64,000 nt of DNA. Source: Schauerella aestuarii. GTDB lineage: Bacteria; Pseudomonadota; Gammaproteobacteria; Burkholderiales; Burkholderiaceae_B. The translations under genes were made by a program, and so were the position numbers. The stretch covers positions 682,001 to 746,000 of the forward strand of contig NZ_SIZW01000043.1 of NCBI RefSeq assembly GCF_009866805.1, read 5' to 3'. Below are positions 17,089 through 25,665 of this stretch, piece by piece (position 1 is the stretch's first letter; each line of letters begins with the position of its first letter). The notes below the pieces were generated by a model. That model saw only the letters and a program-made list of their open reading frames with translations, was not told the DNA's origin and did not search any database.

Positions 17089-18062
17089 TCGCCTATATCT
17101 CTCGGCGCCTGGGCTATGGCGTGCTCATTCTGATCGGCGTCAATCTATTTACGTTTGCGCTGTTTTTTGCCGTCAACACGCCCGACGATATGGCGCGTCT
17201 GGCCATCGGCGGCCAGCGCGTCAGCCAGGACGCGGTCGAGAAGTGGAAAAGCGAACGGGGCTACGACAAGCCGCTGTTCATCAATCGTGCGGCCGAAGGC
17301 ACGGCGCGCGTGACCGACACGATTTTCTACCAACGTTCGGTGCCGCTTTTGAAGTTCGATTTTGGCGCCTCGGATGGTGGTCGCAGCATTGGCAGCGAAA
17401 TTCTCAACCGCATGGGTCCGAGTCTGGCGCTGGCAGTGCCGACCTTTCTGCTCGGTATCATCGTGAGCATCGTGTTTTCGTTCACGCTGGTGTTTTTCCG
17501 GGCGACGCGGCTCGATTTCTGGGGGGTCGTGCTTTGCGTACTCCTGCTCTCCATCTCAAGCCTGTTCTACATCATCGCGGGGCAGTGGATGTTTTCCAAA
17601 CTGCTGCGGCTGGTGCCCTATTCGGGATATTTGAACGGGCTGGACGCGATCAAGTTTCTCGCGCTCCCGGTGCTGGTGGGTGTGATTTCGCGTTTGGGGC
17701 CGGAGGCACGCTTCTATCGAACGCTGTTTCTGGAAGAGGTGGGCAAGGATTATGTGCGCACCGCACGAGCCAAGGGGCTCTCTGAAACGGCGGTGATGTT
17801 TCGTCACGTGCTGCGCAATGCGATGCTGCCCATCCTTACCGGTACGGTATCGGGCTTGCCATTGCTCTTCATGGGCAGCCTGATCGCCGAATCGTTTTTC
17901 GGCATTCCCGGCTTGGGCAGCTACACCATCGATGCCATCAACGCACAGGATTTTTCCATCGTGCGCGCCATGGTGTTTCTGGGTTCGGCGCTATACATCG
18001 TGGGGCTGATTCTGGCCGACATCTCCTACACCTTCGCCGATCCGCGCGTTCGATTCGAGTAA
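17085..18062 (+). CDS. ABC transporter permease, DppB type
   Basis: A 325-residue inner-membrane permease (BPD_transp_1). The N-terminus RRLGYGVLILIGVNLFTFAL is the usual first helix of DppB/YejB-like subunits. The cytoplasmic EAA loop is seen in DYVRTARAKGLSETAVMFRH, followed by LPILTGTVSGLPLLFMGSLI and ESFFGIPGLG. The chain ends ADPRVRFE, a family ending. ATG 17085 overlaps the upstream stop, with GAAGGA as ribosome site. It pairs with the second permease gene 6 bp downstream. Confidence 0.92.
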   Translation: MIAYISRRLGYGVLILIGVNLFTFALFFAVNTPDDMARLAIGGQRVSQDAVEKWKSERGYDKPLFINRAAEGTARVTDTIFYQRSVPLLKFDFGASDGGRSIGSEILNRMGPSLALAVPTFLLGIIVSIVFSFTLVFFRATRLDFWGVVLCVLLLSISSLFYIIAGQWMFSKLLRLVPYSGYLNGLDAIKFLALPVLVGVISRLGPEARFYRTLFLEEVGKDYVRTARAKGLSETAVMFRHVLRNAMLPILTGTVSGLPLLFMGSLIAESFFGIPGLGSYTIDAINAQDFSIVRAMVFLGSALYIVGLILADISYTFADPRVRFE

Positions 18063-18068
18063 GCGACC

Positions 18069-19550
18069 ATGCCTGAATTCGTTTTTCTATGGACCGATAT
18101 CGCCATGTTCGGCATGGTGGCCGGCGTGTTGTTGTACATCTGGCATGTGCGCCGCACGCCCACGCTGCGTGTGACGTGGCGGCGGGTTGCGACCGACGCA
18201 CCGGCGATGTGCTCGGCGGTCATCCTGATGGCTTTCGTGACGGTGGGCTTGCTCGATTCCATCCACTACCGTCCGCTCTTGCCGCCTGTGGCCAATGCCG
18301 CGCCCGATGCGCCCAAGCTGTATGCCCCCATCGTGAAGTCGGCGCTGGATGGCTTGCTGGACGGCACGGTGCTGGCCAGCCCCGAAAAAACGTACTCGCA
18401 GCCGTTGGCCACGCGTCAGTTCACCAAGGAAACCGAAATCATCAACGATCAGCCGGTGCGCGATTTTCCGCGGCTGAAGTTTGGCGGCGCGCATTTGCCC
18501 GATCCAGATAGCGGACGCGGTCCCGACATTGCCTGGCGCCTCTTTGCGGGTGTCGCCGCCGGTCTGGTGTTCGCCTTGATTGCGGCCGTGGCGATGACCG
18601 CCGTGCAAGCGCGGCGCGGGGTGGGCTTTGCTGCCGCCCGGCGCGCCTGGATGCGCGGCGAGACCGACATGCCCTGGCGGGCCATCTGGGGCACCGTTGC
18701 GATTCTGGCCGTGGTGGTGGGTGGCCTGGGCGGCCTGGCGAGCGGCTACCACGCCTTGGGCACCGGCAACACCGGCAACGATGTGCTGTGGCAATCGCTC
18801 AAAAGTATTCGCACCGCGCTGGTGATCGGGAGCCTGACCACGCTGGCCATGCTGCCGCCGGCGCTGGTTCTGGGTATCTCGGCCGGCTATTTCAAAGGCC
18901 GTGTCGATGACGTGATCCAGTATGTGTACACCACGCTCACCTCGATCCCCGGCGTGCTGCTGGTGGCCGCCTGCGTATTGATGATGCAGGTATATATCGA
19001 CGCCAATCCCACGCTCTTTCCCACCTCGGCTGCCCGTGCCGACCTGCGGCTCTTCATGCTGTGCATGATTCTCGGCCTGACCGGCTGGTCGGGACTGTGC
19101 CGTCTGCTGCGCGCCGAAACGCTCAAGTTGCGCGAACTCGATTATGTGCAGGCCGCTCGGGCTTTCGGGGTATCGCACTTCACCATCATGCGCCGCCATT
19201 TGCTGCCCAATGTGATGCACATCGTGCTCATCACGATCGTGCTCGAATTTTCGGGGTTGGTGCTGTACGAAGCCGTGCTGTCGTATCTGGGTATCGGCGT
19301 GGATCCCACCATGAATTCGTTCGGTTCGATGATCGATGGCGCGCGGCTCGAGATGTCGCGCGATCCGATGATCTGGTGGAGCTTGCTCACTGCCTTTCTG
19401 TTTATGTTGACGCTGGTGCTGGCGGCCAACTTGTTTGCCGATGCGGTGCGCGCGGCGTTCGACCCGCGCACCCAGCGATTCCGGCCGCGCCGCAAGGGGC
19501 AGGCGTCGGTGGCGGCAGCCACGCCTACCGTACCGGGAGTACCGCAATGA
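18069..19550 (+). CDS. ABC transporter permease, DppC type, enlarged
   Basis: A 493-residue inner-membrane permease, about 190 residues longer than DppC. The N-terminal part has a membrane segment at residues 5-22 and another near 55-70. A soluble insert (including TYSQPLATRQFTKETEI) comes next, then a helix near 160-180. The C-terminal half is a standard BPD_transp_1 domain with YHALGTGNTGNDVLWQSLKS and the EAA loop LDYVQAARAFGVSHFTIMRR. It ends with FDPRTQRFRPRRKG. The domain plan resembles YejE-like permeases with an extended periplasmic part. It overlaps the ATPase gene by 4 bp (ATGA). Confidence 0.9.
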   Translation: MPEFVFLWTDIAMFGMVAGVLLYIWHVRRTPTLRVTWRRVATDAPAMCSAVILMAFVTVGLLDSIHYRPLLPPVANAAPDAPKLYAPIVKSALDGLLDGTVLASPEKTYSQPLATRQFTKETEIINDQPVRDFPRLKFGGAHLPDPDSGRGPDIAWRLFAGVAAGLVFALIAAVAMTAVQARRGVGFAAARRAWMRGETDMPWRAIWGTVAILAVVVGGLGGLASGYHALGTGNTGNDVLWQSLKSIRTALVIGSLTTLAMLPPALVLGISAGYFKGRVDDVIQYVYTTLTSIPGVLLVAACVLMMQVYIDANPTLFPTSAARADLRLFMLCMILGLTGWSGLCRLLRAETLKLRELDYVQAARAFGVSHFTIMRRHLLPNVMHIVLITIVLEFSGLVLYEAVLSYLGIGVDPTMNSFGSMIDGARLEMSRDPMIWWSLLTAFLFMLTLVLAANLFADAVRAAFDPRTQRFRPRRKGQASVAAATPTVPGVPQ

Positions 19551-21280
19551 GCGCGCGCGATCAGGCCATGACAGGCACGGCGCCGGTGCTCGAGGTATCG
19601 GGGCTGAACATCACGATGGCGACCGAAGCCGGAATTCGTTCGGTGGTACAGGACCTGGCGCTGACGATCGCGCGCGGCGAAACGTTTGCGCTCGTGGGCG
19701 AATCCGGATGCGGCAAGAGCGTGACCGCGCTCTCGTTGTTGCGCCTTCTGCCGGACGCGGCCCAGGTGATGGGCGGTGCGGTGGTCATCGCCGGTGAAGA
19801 TGTCAATCAACTGTCCGAAGCAGATATGCGCGACGTGCGCGGGGCACGCGCCGGCATGATTTTCCAGGAGCCTGCGACCAGCTTGAATCCCGTCATGCGG
19901 GTGGGCGATCAGATCGTCGAAACGCTCCAGGCGCACACGACCCTGCGCGGCCGGGCGGCCCGCGCACGCGCCATCGATTGGCTGCGCCGCGTAGGCATTC
20001 CGGAGCCCGAACGACGCATCGACGACTATCCGTTTCAGTTTTCGGGCGGCCAGAAGCAACGGGTGATGATTGCGATCGCCCTGGCGGCCGAACCCACACT
20101 TTTGATTGCCGACGAGCCCACCACGGCGCTGGACGTGACGGTGCAGGCGCAGGTGCTCGACCTGCTGGCCGAAATCCAGCGGGATCTCGGCATGGCCATG
20201 CTACTGATCACGCACGATCTGGCAGTGGTACGCAACACCGCTCATCATGTGGCACTGATGCGCGCCGGTGAAATCGTCACCAGTGCGCCGGCGGATCGGT
20301 TTTTTGCCGCGCCCGACCATCCTTATGCGCGCGAGCTGTTTGACGCCATTCCCACATTCGAGAAGCGCGGCCATGCGCTTTCGGCCGCCGGCGGCGTGCG
20401 CGAGGAGGCCGCGCGGGCGGCAGGTGCGGCCCGGCCGTTTGTCGAGCGGGTGACGCCGTCCGGTGCGCCGCTGCTTGTGGTGAAAGATCTGCGCGTGCAT
20501 TACCCGGTTCGCAGCGGCGTGCTGCGGCGCCCGGCATCTTGGATCAAGGCGGTCGACGGCGTTTCGTTCGACCTGCGTGCCGGCGAAACCCTGGCGCTTC
20601 TGGGCGAGTCGGGGTGCGGCAAAACCACGACCGCCAAGGCGTTGCTGCAACTCACCAGCGGGGCGCGGGTATCGGGCAACGCAACGCTGGGCGGGCAAGA
20701 TCTGCTGGCGGCGCGCGGTCGGCCGTTGCGCGCGTTGCGGCGCGATATCCAGATCGTGTTTCAGGATCCGTTTGCGTCACTCGATCCGCGCATGCGCGTG
20801 GGCGCGATCCTGGAGGAGGGCGTGCACGCGCTCGTCCCCGATCTGAGCGCCACCGAACGTACCCACCGCGTGCGCAGCCTGCTGGACCGTGTGGGCTTGC
20901 CGGACGATGCAGTGTCGCGTTATCCCCACGAATTCTCGGGCGGACAACGGCAACGCATCGCGATCGCCCGCGCGCTGGCCGTCTCGCCTAAAATATTGAT
21001 CTGCGATGAACCGACGTCCGCACTGGATGTGTCGGTACAGGCGCAGATTCTGGATTTGCTGCGCGAGTTGCAGGCCGAGCTGGGAATTGCATATCTCTTC
21101 GTCACCCACAATTTCGGTGTCGTCGAGTACCTTGCCGATCGCATTGCCGTCATGGATGGCGGTCGCATCGTCGAGGAAGGCCCGGCCGAATCGGTGTTGC
21201 GCCACCCGCAGCACCCCATGACCCAGCGATTGCTGGCCGCCGTGCCCCGGCTTGTGTTCGAGCCCGCTACCCCCATTTAA
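19547..21280 (+). CDS. Double ABC ATPase of the peptide-type importer
   Basis: A 577-residue protein with two complete ABC domains in tandem, as in YejF and GsiA, so one polypeptide powers the transporter. Domain 1 (about 10-265) has Walker A GESGCGKSVTA, signature FSGGQKQRV, Walker B LLIADEPTTALD and the H-loop THDLAVV. Domain 2 (about 305-560) has GESGCGKTTTA, FSGGQRQRI, LICDEPTSALD and THNFGVV. Both sites look catalytically intact. Each domain ends with the oligopeptide-transporter extension (DHPYARELF, QHPMTQRLL). The start is ATG 19547, overlapping the permease gene. The operon order binding protein-permease-permease-ATPase is complete. Confidence 0.94.
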   Translation: MSARDQAMTGTAPVLEVSGLNITMATEAGIRSVVQDLALTIARGETFALVGESGCGKSVTALSLLRLLPDAAQVMGGAVVIAGEDVNQLSEADMRDVRGARAGMIFQEPATSLNPVMRVGDQIVETLQAHTTLRGRAARARAIDWLRRVGIPEPERRIDDYPFQFSGGQKQRVMIAIALAAEPTLLIADEPTTALDVTVQAQVLDLLAEIQRDLGMAMLLITHDLAVVRNTAHHVALMRAGEIVTSAPADRFFAAPDHPYARELFDAIPTFEKRGHALSAAGGVREEAARAAGAARPFVERVTPSGAPLLVVKDLRVHYPVRSGVLRRPASWIKAVDGVSFDLRAGETLALLGESGCGKTTTAKALLQLTSGARVSGNATLGGQDLLAARGRPLRALRRDIQIVFQDPFASLDPRMRVGAILEEGVHALVPDLSATERTHRVRSLLDRVGLPDDAVSRYPHEFSGGQRQRIAIARALAVSPKILICDEPTSALDVSVQAQILDLLRELQAELGIAYLFVTHNFGVVEYLADRIAVMDGGRIVEEGPAESVLRHPQHPMTQRLLAAVPRLVFEPATPI

Positions 21281-21285
21281 CCTGC

Positions 21286-21825
21286 ATGAGCCTGAAAGTT
21301 TTCGATCTGGAGTGTGCGCAGCACCACGTCTTCGAGGGGTGGTTTCGCTCGCATGACGACTATGAGACGCAACATGCCGGTGGGCTGATCGTCTGTCCGG
21401 TATGCGGCGATGCGCAGGTCGTCAAGCGCCTGTCGGCCCCGCGCCTGAACGTGGGTCACTTGCACCCGGCCGTCGTGTCATCGCCTTCGCGCGATCGTGC
21501 ACCGGCGGGCGGCACCGACGTCGGTCGTTCGTCGGCCATGGCCCCCGTGCCTGGCGGGGCGAGCGGCAAGGGCGAACCCATGACGCCCGAGCGACTTGCC
21601 GCACTGCAGGTGGAAGTGTTCAAACAGGTGAAGGCGTTCGTGCGCCGCGCCGAAAACGTCGGCCCGCGTTTTGCCGAGGAAGCGCGCAAGATGCATGAAG
21701 GCGACACCGATACCCGCGCCATTCGCGGTACGGCCACCCGCGAGGAACAGGCGGCGCTTGCGGAAGACGGCATCGATATCGTGGCGCTGCCCGATATCTT
21801 CGACGGCGACGACAATCTGCACTGA
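21286..21825 (+). CDS. DUF1178 family protein
   Basis: A 179-residue cytosolic protein of the DUF1178 family. The N-terminus carries VFDLECAQHHVFEGWF and, at about residues 44-47, CPVCGD, so one Cys plus a CxxC pair may hold a metal, as in zinc-ribbon regulatory proteins. The middle is Pro/Ala/Gly-rich and the C-terminus is acidic with helix-forming sequence (FVRRAENVGPRFAEEARKMH). It starts 5 bp after the ABC transporter ATPase gene and may be read through from that operon. Its function is unknown. Confidence 0.88.
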   Translation: MSLKVFDLECAQHHVFEGWFRSHDDYETQHAGGLIVCPVCGDAQVVKRLSAPRLNVGHLHPAVVSSPSRDRAPAGGTDVGRSSAMAPVPGGASGKGEPMTPERLAALQVEVFKQVKAFVRRAENVGPRFAEEARKMHEGDTDTRAIRGTATREEQAALAEDGIDIVALPDIFDGDDNLH

Positions 21826-22083
21826 CCGATCGTGCGCGGACAAAGGTTGCATCGTGTGACGCTCGCAGGGGTCGACGTTGCATTGGCCGACATCGCGCGG
21901 GTGACGTCGGGTCGACGTCGTACTTGCAGAAGTTGCACTTGGACTGTCGGGCGGGCGCAAAAGAGGTAAAGTCACGGCCGCAGACATCCTACAACCCTCC
22001 TGTGGGCCGATGCGCGCTGTGCTCCAGGCTTAGGCGTGCCTCGCGCACGACCTCAGGAATCGTCCCGCAATAAAGGACCTTTC

Positions 22084-23385
22084 GTGCAAGAGCAAGCAGT
22101 TCCCAAGAGAAACATTCTCGCGGCCGTTATCGGCAATGCGCTCGAATGGTATGACTTCCTCGTCTTCGCCTTCATGACCCCGATCGTGGCCAAGCTCTTC
22201 TTTCCGAGCAACCCGGCCGATCCCAGCGACAACATCAACCAGATTCTGTTGACCACCGCCGTCTTCGGCGTGGGCTTCTTCATGCGGCCCGTAGGCGGCA
22301 TCATCTTGGGGCTATACGGCGATCGCAAGGGCCGCAAGGCGGCCATGGTGATGGTGACCGGCCTGATGGCCGTCGCCATTGCGCTGATCACGCTGGCACC
22401 CACGTATGCGGCAGTCGGCCTGCTGGCGCCGATGTTCATCGTGATGGCGCGTCTGCTGCAAGGCTTCGCCGCCGGCGGTGAGTTCGGCACCTCGACGGCG
22501 CTGCTGATCGAACTGGCTCCGGCCGGCAAACGCGGCTTTTACGGGTCGTGGCAGATGACCGGTCAGATGACCGCACTGCTGCTCGGCGCTGCGATCGGTA
22601 CCTTGATCACCGATATCTTCACCCAGCAGCAGTTGATGGATTGGGCCTGGCGCCTGCCGTTCGCATTCGGTTTGCTGATCGTGCCCGTGGCGATCTACAT
22701 TCGCCGCAACGTGGAAGAGCCCGAAGCGTTCAAGCAACTCAAGGCGGCGCAGGCGGCCGGTACGGTCAAGCAGATCGGCGTGCTCGAAATGCTGCGCACC
22801 TATCGTCGCGAAACGCTCGTCGGCATGGGCCTCGTGGTGACGTGCACCGTCTCGATCTACATCACGTTCACCTACCTCGTGACGTTCTCGACGGTGACGC
22901 TCAAACTACCGTTGCACGATACCTTCCTGGTTCAGATGGCGGGCGCCGCCTTGATGGTGGTGCTGATGCCGTTCATTGGTGCCTGGTCCGATCGCATTGG
23001 CCGCCGCCCGCTGTTGATCGGTTCGCTGCTCGGCTACATGGTGGTGCTGCTGCCGTTGTACGCGTGGCTGACCAATGAACCGTCGATCAGCAAGCTGCTG
23101 ATCGTGCAGGTGATCATCAGCGTGTTCGTCGCCGCGTTCTTCGGCGTCTTCAGCACCGTGATGGCCGAAATGTTCCCTGCCAACGTTCGCTCGGTGGGTA
23201 TGTCGATGGCCTATAACGTGGCGGTGATGATTTTTGGCGGCTTCGCCCAGTTCATCGTCACCTGGCTCATCCGCACCACCGGTTCGCCGATGTCGCCGGC
23301 GTACTACGTGATGTTCGGCGTGGCGCTGGGATTGGTGGCAGCGTTCTTCGTACGCGAACGCGCACATGATGCGAGCATCGATTAA
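22084..23385 (+). CDS. MHS-family MFS transporter (citrate/ketoglutarate type)
   Basis: A 433-residue major facilitator with about 12 membrane helices. It belongs to the metabolite:H+ symporter group by NALEWYDFLVFAF at the start, GFFMRPVGGIILGLYGDRKGRK after helix 2, and RLLQGFAAGGEFGTSTALLIE after helix 4. The second signature copy, GAWSDRIGRRPLLIGS, follows the seventh helix. Relatives carry citrate, alpha-ketoglutarate, proline or shikimate, so the substrate is open. The start is GTG 22084, chosen because AAGGA sits six bases before it; GTG 22036 is in frame but has no ribosome site. It is monocistronic with its own terminator. Confidence 0.9.
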   Translation: MQEQAVPKRNILAAVIGNALEWYDFLVFAFMTPIVAKLFFPSNPADPSDNINQILLTTAVFGVGFFMRPVGGIILGLYGDRKGRKAAMVMVTGLMAVAIALITLAPTYAAVGLLAPMFIVMARLLQGFAAGGEFGTSTALLIELAPAGKRGFYGSWQMTGQMTALLLGAAIGTLITDIFTQQQLMDWAWRLPFAFGLLIVPVAIYIRRNVEEPEAFKQLKAAQAAGTVKQIGVLEMLRTYRRETLVGMGLVVTCTVSIYITFTYLVTFSTVTLKLPLHDTFLVQMAGAALMVVLMPFIGAWSDRIGRRPLLIGSLLGYMVVLLPLYAWLTNEPSISKLLIVQVIISVFVAAFFGVFSTVMAEMFPANVRSVGMSMAYNVAVMIFGGFAQFIVTWLIRTTGSPMSPAYYVMFGVALGLVAAFFVRERAHDASID

Positions 23386-23413
23386 ACGCTGCATTTGACG
23401 TTGCAGTAGTGAA

Positions 23414-23478
23414 GCGCTGCAACTGAGCGCTGCGACTGAGCATTGCAACGGAAGCGCTGCAACGGAAGCATCGCAATC
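23414..23478 (+). repeat. Imperfect 13-14-bp tandem repeat
   Basis: Successive units read GCGCTGCAACTGA, GCGCTGCGACTGA, GCATTGCAACGGAA, GCGCTGCAACGGAA and GCATCGCAATC. Two weaker units precede them (from about 23388). The array begins right after the transporter stop codon. Confidence 0.7.
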
Positions 23479-23496
23479 AGGCGCCCACATCGCCAT

Positions 23497-23542
23497 CACC
23501 CCCAACGTTGTTTGGCCATGCCGCCAGCGTTTGGGGTGTTTT
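23497..23542 (+). terminator. Probable terminator of the MHS transporter gene
   Basis: CACCCCCAACG at 23497-23507 pairs with CGTTTGGGGTG at 23528-23538 with one mismatch and is followed by TTTTC. Confidence 0.6.
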
Positions 23543-23652
23543 CTTTGGGCGACGCGAACACAGCAGCGTAATCGACCGCCAGCTAGGGGACACCGCTGCG
23601 GTTCAAGGCAGGCATTCCTGTCTTATCTTGTCCAATATTCCGGGCGACGAAT

Positions 23653-23671
23653 GAATACGATTCTCGTTTTC
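23653..23671 (+). promoter_or_regulatory. Putative Fur box before the TonB receptor
   Basis: GAATACGATTCTCGTTTTC matches the 19-bp Fur consensus at 12 positions by eye and lies 23 bp before the start codon of an iron-siderophore-type receptor. Plausible position and company, moderate match. Confidence 0.5.
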
Positions 23672-23694
23672 ATTTGATTACGCCAAGGAACGTT

Positions 23695-25665
23695 ATGTCT
23701 TCTTCGCCGCCCCGGTGGTCATGGGCACTTCTGACGCTCGCTGCTACGGCCACTGCAGCCCAATCGCAGTCCGCCACTACGCCACCCAACGCGCCAACCC
23801 ATGCGCCCGCCACGATGGATGCGGTCGTGGTCACCGCTTCGGGCTTCGAACAGCAGGTTGAAGATGCGCCCGCATCGATTACCGTCATCACCGGCGAAGA
23901 ACTGCGCCGCCGGTCGATGCGCAACCTGGGTGACGCTGTGCGCGACGTCGAAGGCGTGGTCGTCAACGGCAGCGCGAACGAAGCGGATATTTCGATTCGC
24001 GGCATGCCGCCCGACTACACGCTGATTCTGGTCGACGGCAAACGGCAGAGCGGGCGCGATTCCCGTGTGAACGGCAACCGGGGTTACGAGCAAAGCTTTG
24101 TTCCGCCGGCGGCCGCGATCGAGCGTATCGAAGTCGTGCGCGGACCGATGTCGTCGTTGTATGGCTCGGACGCCATGGGCGGCGTGATCAATATCATCAC
24201 CAAAAAAGTGGCGAACGAATGGGGCGGCGCGTTGACGCTGGATTACACCGCGCAGCAGCACAGCGACCAAGGCAACTCGCGCCAGGCGCAGTTCTACCTG
24301 AACGGTCCGATCAAGACCGACCTGCTGGGCCTGCAGGCGTGGGGCCGTTATCTGGATCGCCAGTCCGATGATGACGTCGAGCGCACGTTGGGCTATACGA
24401 AGGCACGTCATCGCGACGCCACGGTGCGCCTGGCCGTTACGCCTACGGTGAATCAGGAATTTCTCTTTGAAGCCGGTGAAACGAGGCTGCGCAACGGCAA
24501 CGGCCTGAGTCCCAACTGGGCGACCCGCCAGCAGGATAACGATCGCAGCCACTGGTCGATTTCCAACCATGCGCGCTGGGGCCGTGCGCAGTCCGATATG
24601 TCGATCTCGCATGAGAAGACATCGCGCGATGGCCTGGCCACGCCCGATCAAACCGACGTCTATGGCCGCAAACCGGAGGTCGAAAACACGGTGTTCGATG
24701 CCAAGCTCGTCGTGCCGTTTGCGAATCACATTGCGACCGGCGGCGTGCAATGGAACCAAGGCAAGGTGCATGACTGGAACCAGGGCCTGGGCGATCGCAA
24801 CCAGTACACGTTTGGCGTGGTGCAGAAAGCCGTCTTCGTCGAAGACGAATGGGCCATGACGGATCGGTTTTCGCTCACGGGTGGCGTACGGTTGGACGAT
24901 CACGAACAATACGGCTCGCATGTGAGTCCACGTCTGTACGGCGTGTGGCGCACGACGGACAACTGGACGCTGAAAGGCGGAGTGTCGCGCGGCTTCAAGG
25001 CGCCGGAGATTCGGGCGGTGGTGCCGGGCTATGCGTACTTGCGTCGCAATACGTTCGTGATGTTGGGCAATCCTGATCTCGATCCGGAAACGAGCACGAA
25101 CTATGAAGTCTCGGCGATGTGGTCCAACCGCGATAACTTATCCGCCGGCGCCACCGTGTTCTACAACGACGTCAAAGACAAGCTCTCGACCATTACCACC
25201 AACGACCGGTGGAATGGCTACCGCATCATGCAACGGGTCAATCTGGATCGCGCGGTGATCAAGGGGTTGGAGCTGAATGGCCGGTGGGACGTGATGCCTA
25301 CCGTGGCCATCAAAACCAATTACACCTATACCGATTCCAAGCAGAAAGGGGGCGCCAATGCCGGCGCGCCGCTGTCGTTGATTCCGGAGCACAAGGCCAA
25401 TTTGCGGGGTGAGTGGGCGTTTTCGAACCAGGCCAGCGTGTGGACGGCGCTCAATTACTACGGCAAGGAATACGGCACCACGATCGACGGTGAGCCGGCG
25501 CCCGCCTACACGACGGTGGATCTTGGCGGCTCTTACGACGTCAGCAAAAATCTGACGCTTAATGCCTCATTGAACAACCTGACCGATAAACGGTTGGACG
25601 ATGACACGTACGGCACCGTCAATTACGGCCGCAATGTGTGGGTGAGTGCCAGCATCACGTTCTGA
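23695..25665 (+). CDS. TonB-dependent outer-membrane receptor, CirA/FepA type
   Basis: A 656-residue beta-barrel receptor. A signal sequence (about 1-30) precedes a plug domain with AVVVTASGFEQQVEDAPASI, DISIRGMPPDYTLILVDGKR, VPPAAAIERIEVVRGPMSSL and YGSDAMGGVINIITKK. The barrel follows and ends in aromatic VSASITF, the outer-membrane insertion signal. The plug pattern is that of catecholate siderophore and colicin I receptors (CirA, FepA, PfeA). The ligand is not determined. The start is ATG 23695 with AAGGA five bases upstream. A Fur-like box upstream suggests iron repression. Its last 11 bp overlap the convergent sensor kinase gene. Confidence 0.92.
   Translation: MSSSPPRWSWALLTLAATATAAQSQSATTPPNAPTHAPATMDAVVVTASGFEQQVEDAPASITVITGEELRRRSMRNLGDAVRDVEGVVVNGSANEADISIRGMPPDYTLILVDGKRQSGRDSRVNGNRGYEQSFVPPAAAIERIEVVRGPMSSLYGSDAMGGVINIITKKVANEWGGALTLDYTAQQHSDQGNSRQAQFYLNGPIKTDLLGLQAWGRYLDRQSDDDVERTLGYTKARHRDATVRLAVTPTVNQEFLFEAGETRLRNGNGLSPNWATRQQDNDRSHWSISNHARWGRAQSDMSISHEKTSRDGLATPDQTDVYGRKPEVENTVFDAKLVVPFANHIATGGVQWNQGKVHDWNQGLGDRNQYTFGVVQKAVFVEDEWAMTDRFSLTGGVRLDDHEQYGSHVSPRLYGVWRTTDNWTLKGGVSRGFKAPEIRAVVPGYAYLRRNTFVMLGNPDLDPETSTNYEVSAMWSNRDNLSAGATVFYNDVKDKLSTITTNDRWNGYRIMQRVNLDRAVIKGLELNGRWDVMPTVAIKTNYTYTDSKQKGGANAGAPLSLIPEHKANLRGEWAFSNQASVWTALNYYGKEYGTTIDGEPAPAYTTVDLGGSYDVSKNLTLNASLNNLTDKRLDDDTYGTVNYGRNVWVSASITF

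Larger units (their letters stand above)
23386..23694. other. Intergenic region with repeats, terminator and Fur-like box
   Basis: This 309-bp gap holds no gene. In order it contains a short imperfect tandem repeat (from about 23388), a terminator-like hairpin, and an AT-rich promoter region with a Fur-like box before the TonB receptor. Confidence 0.6.
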
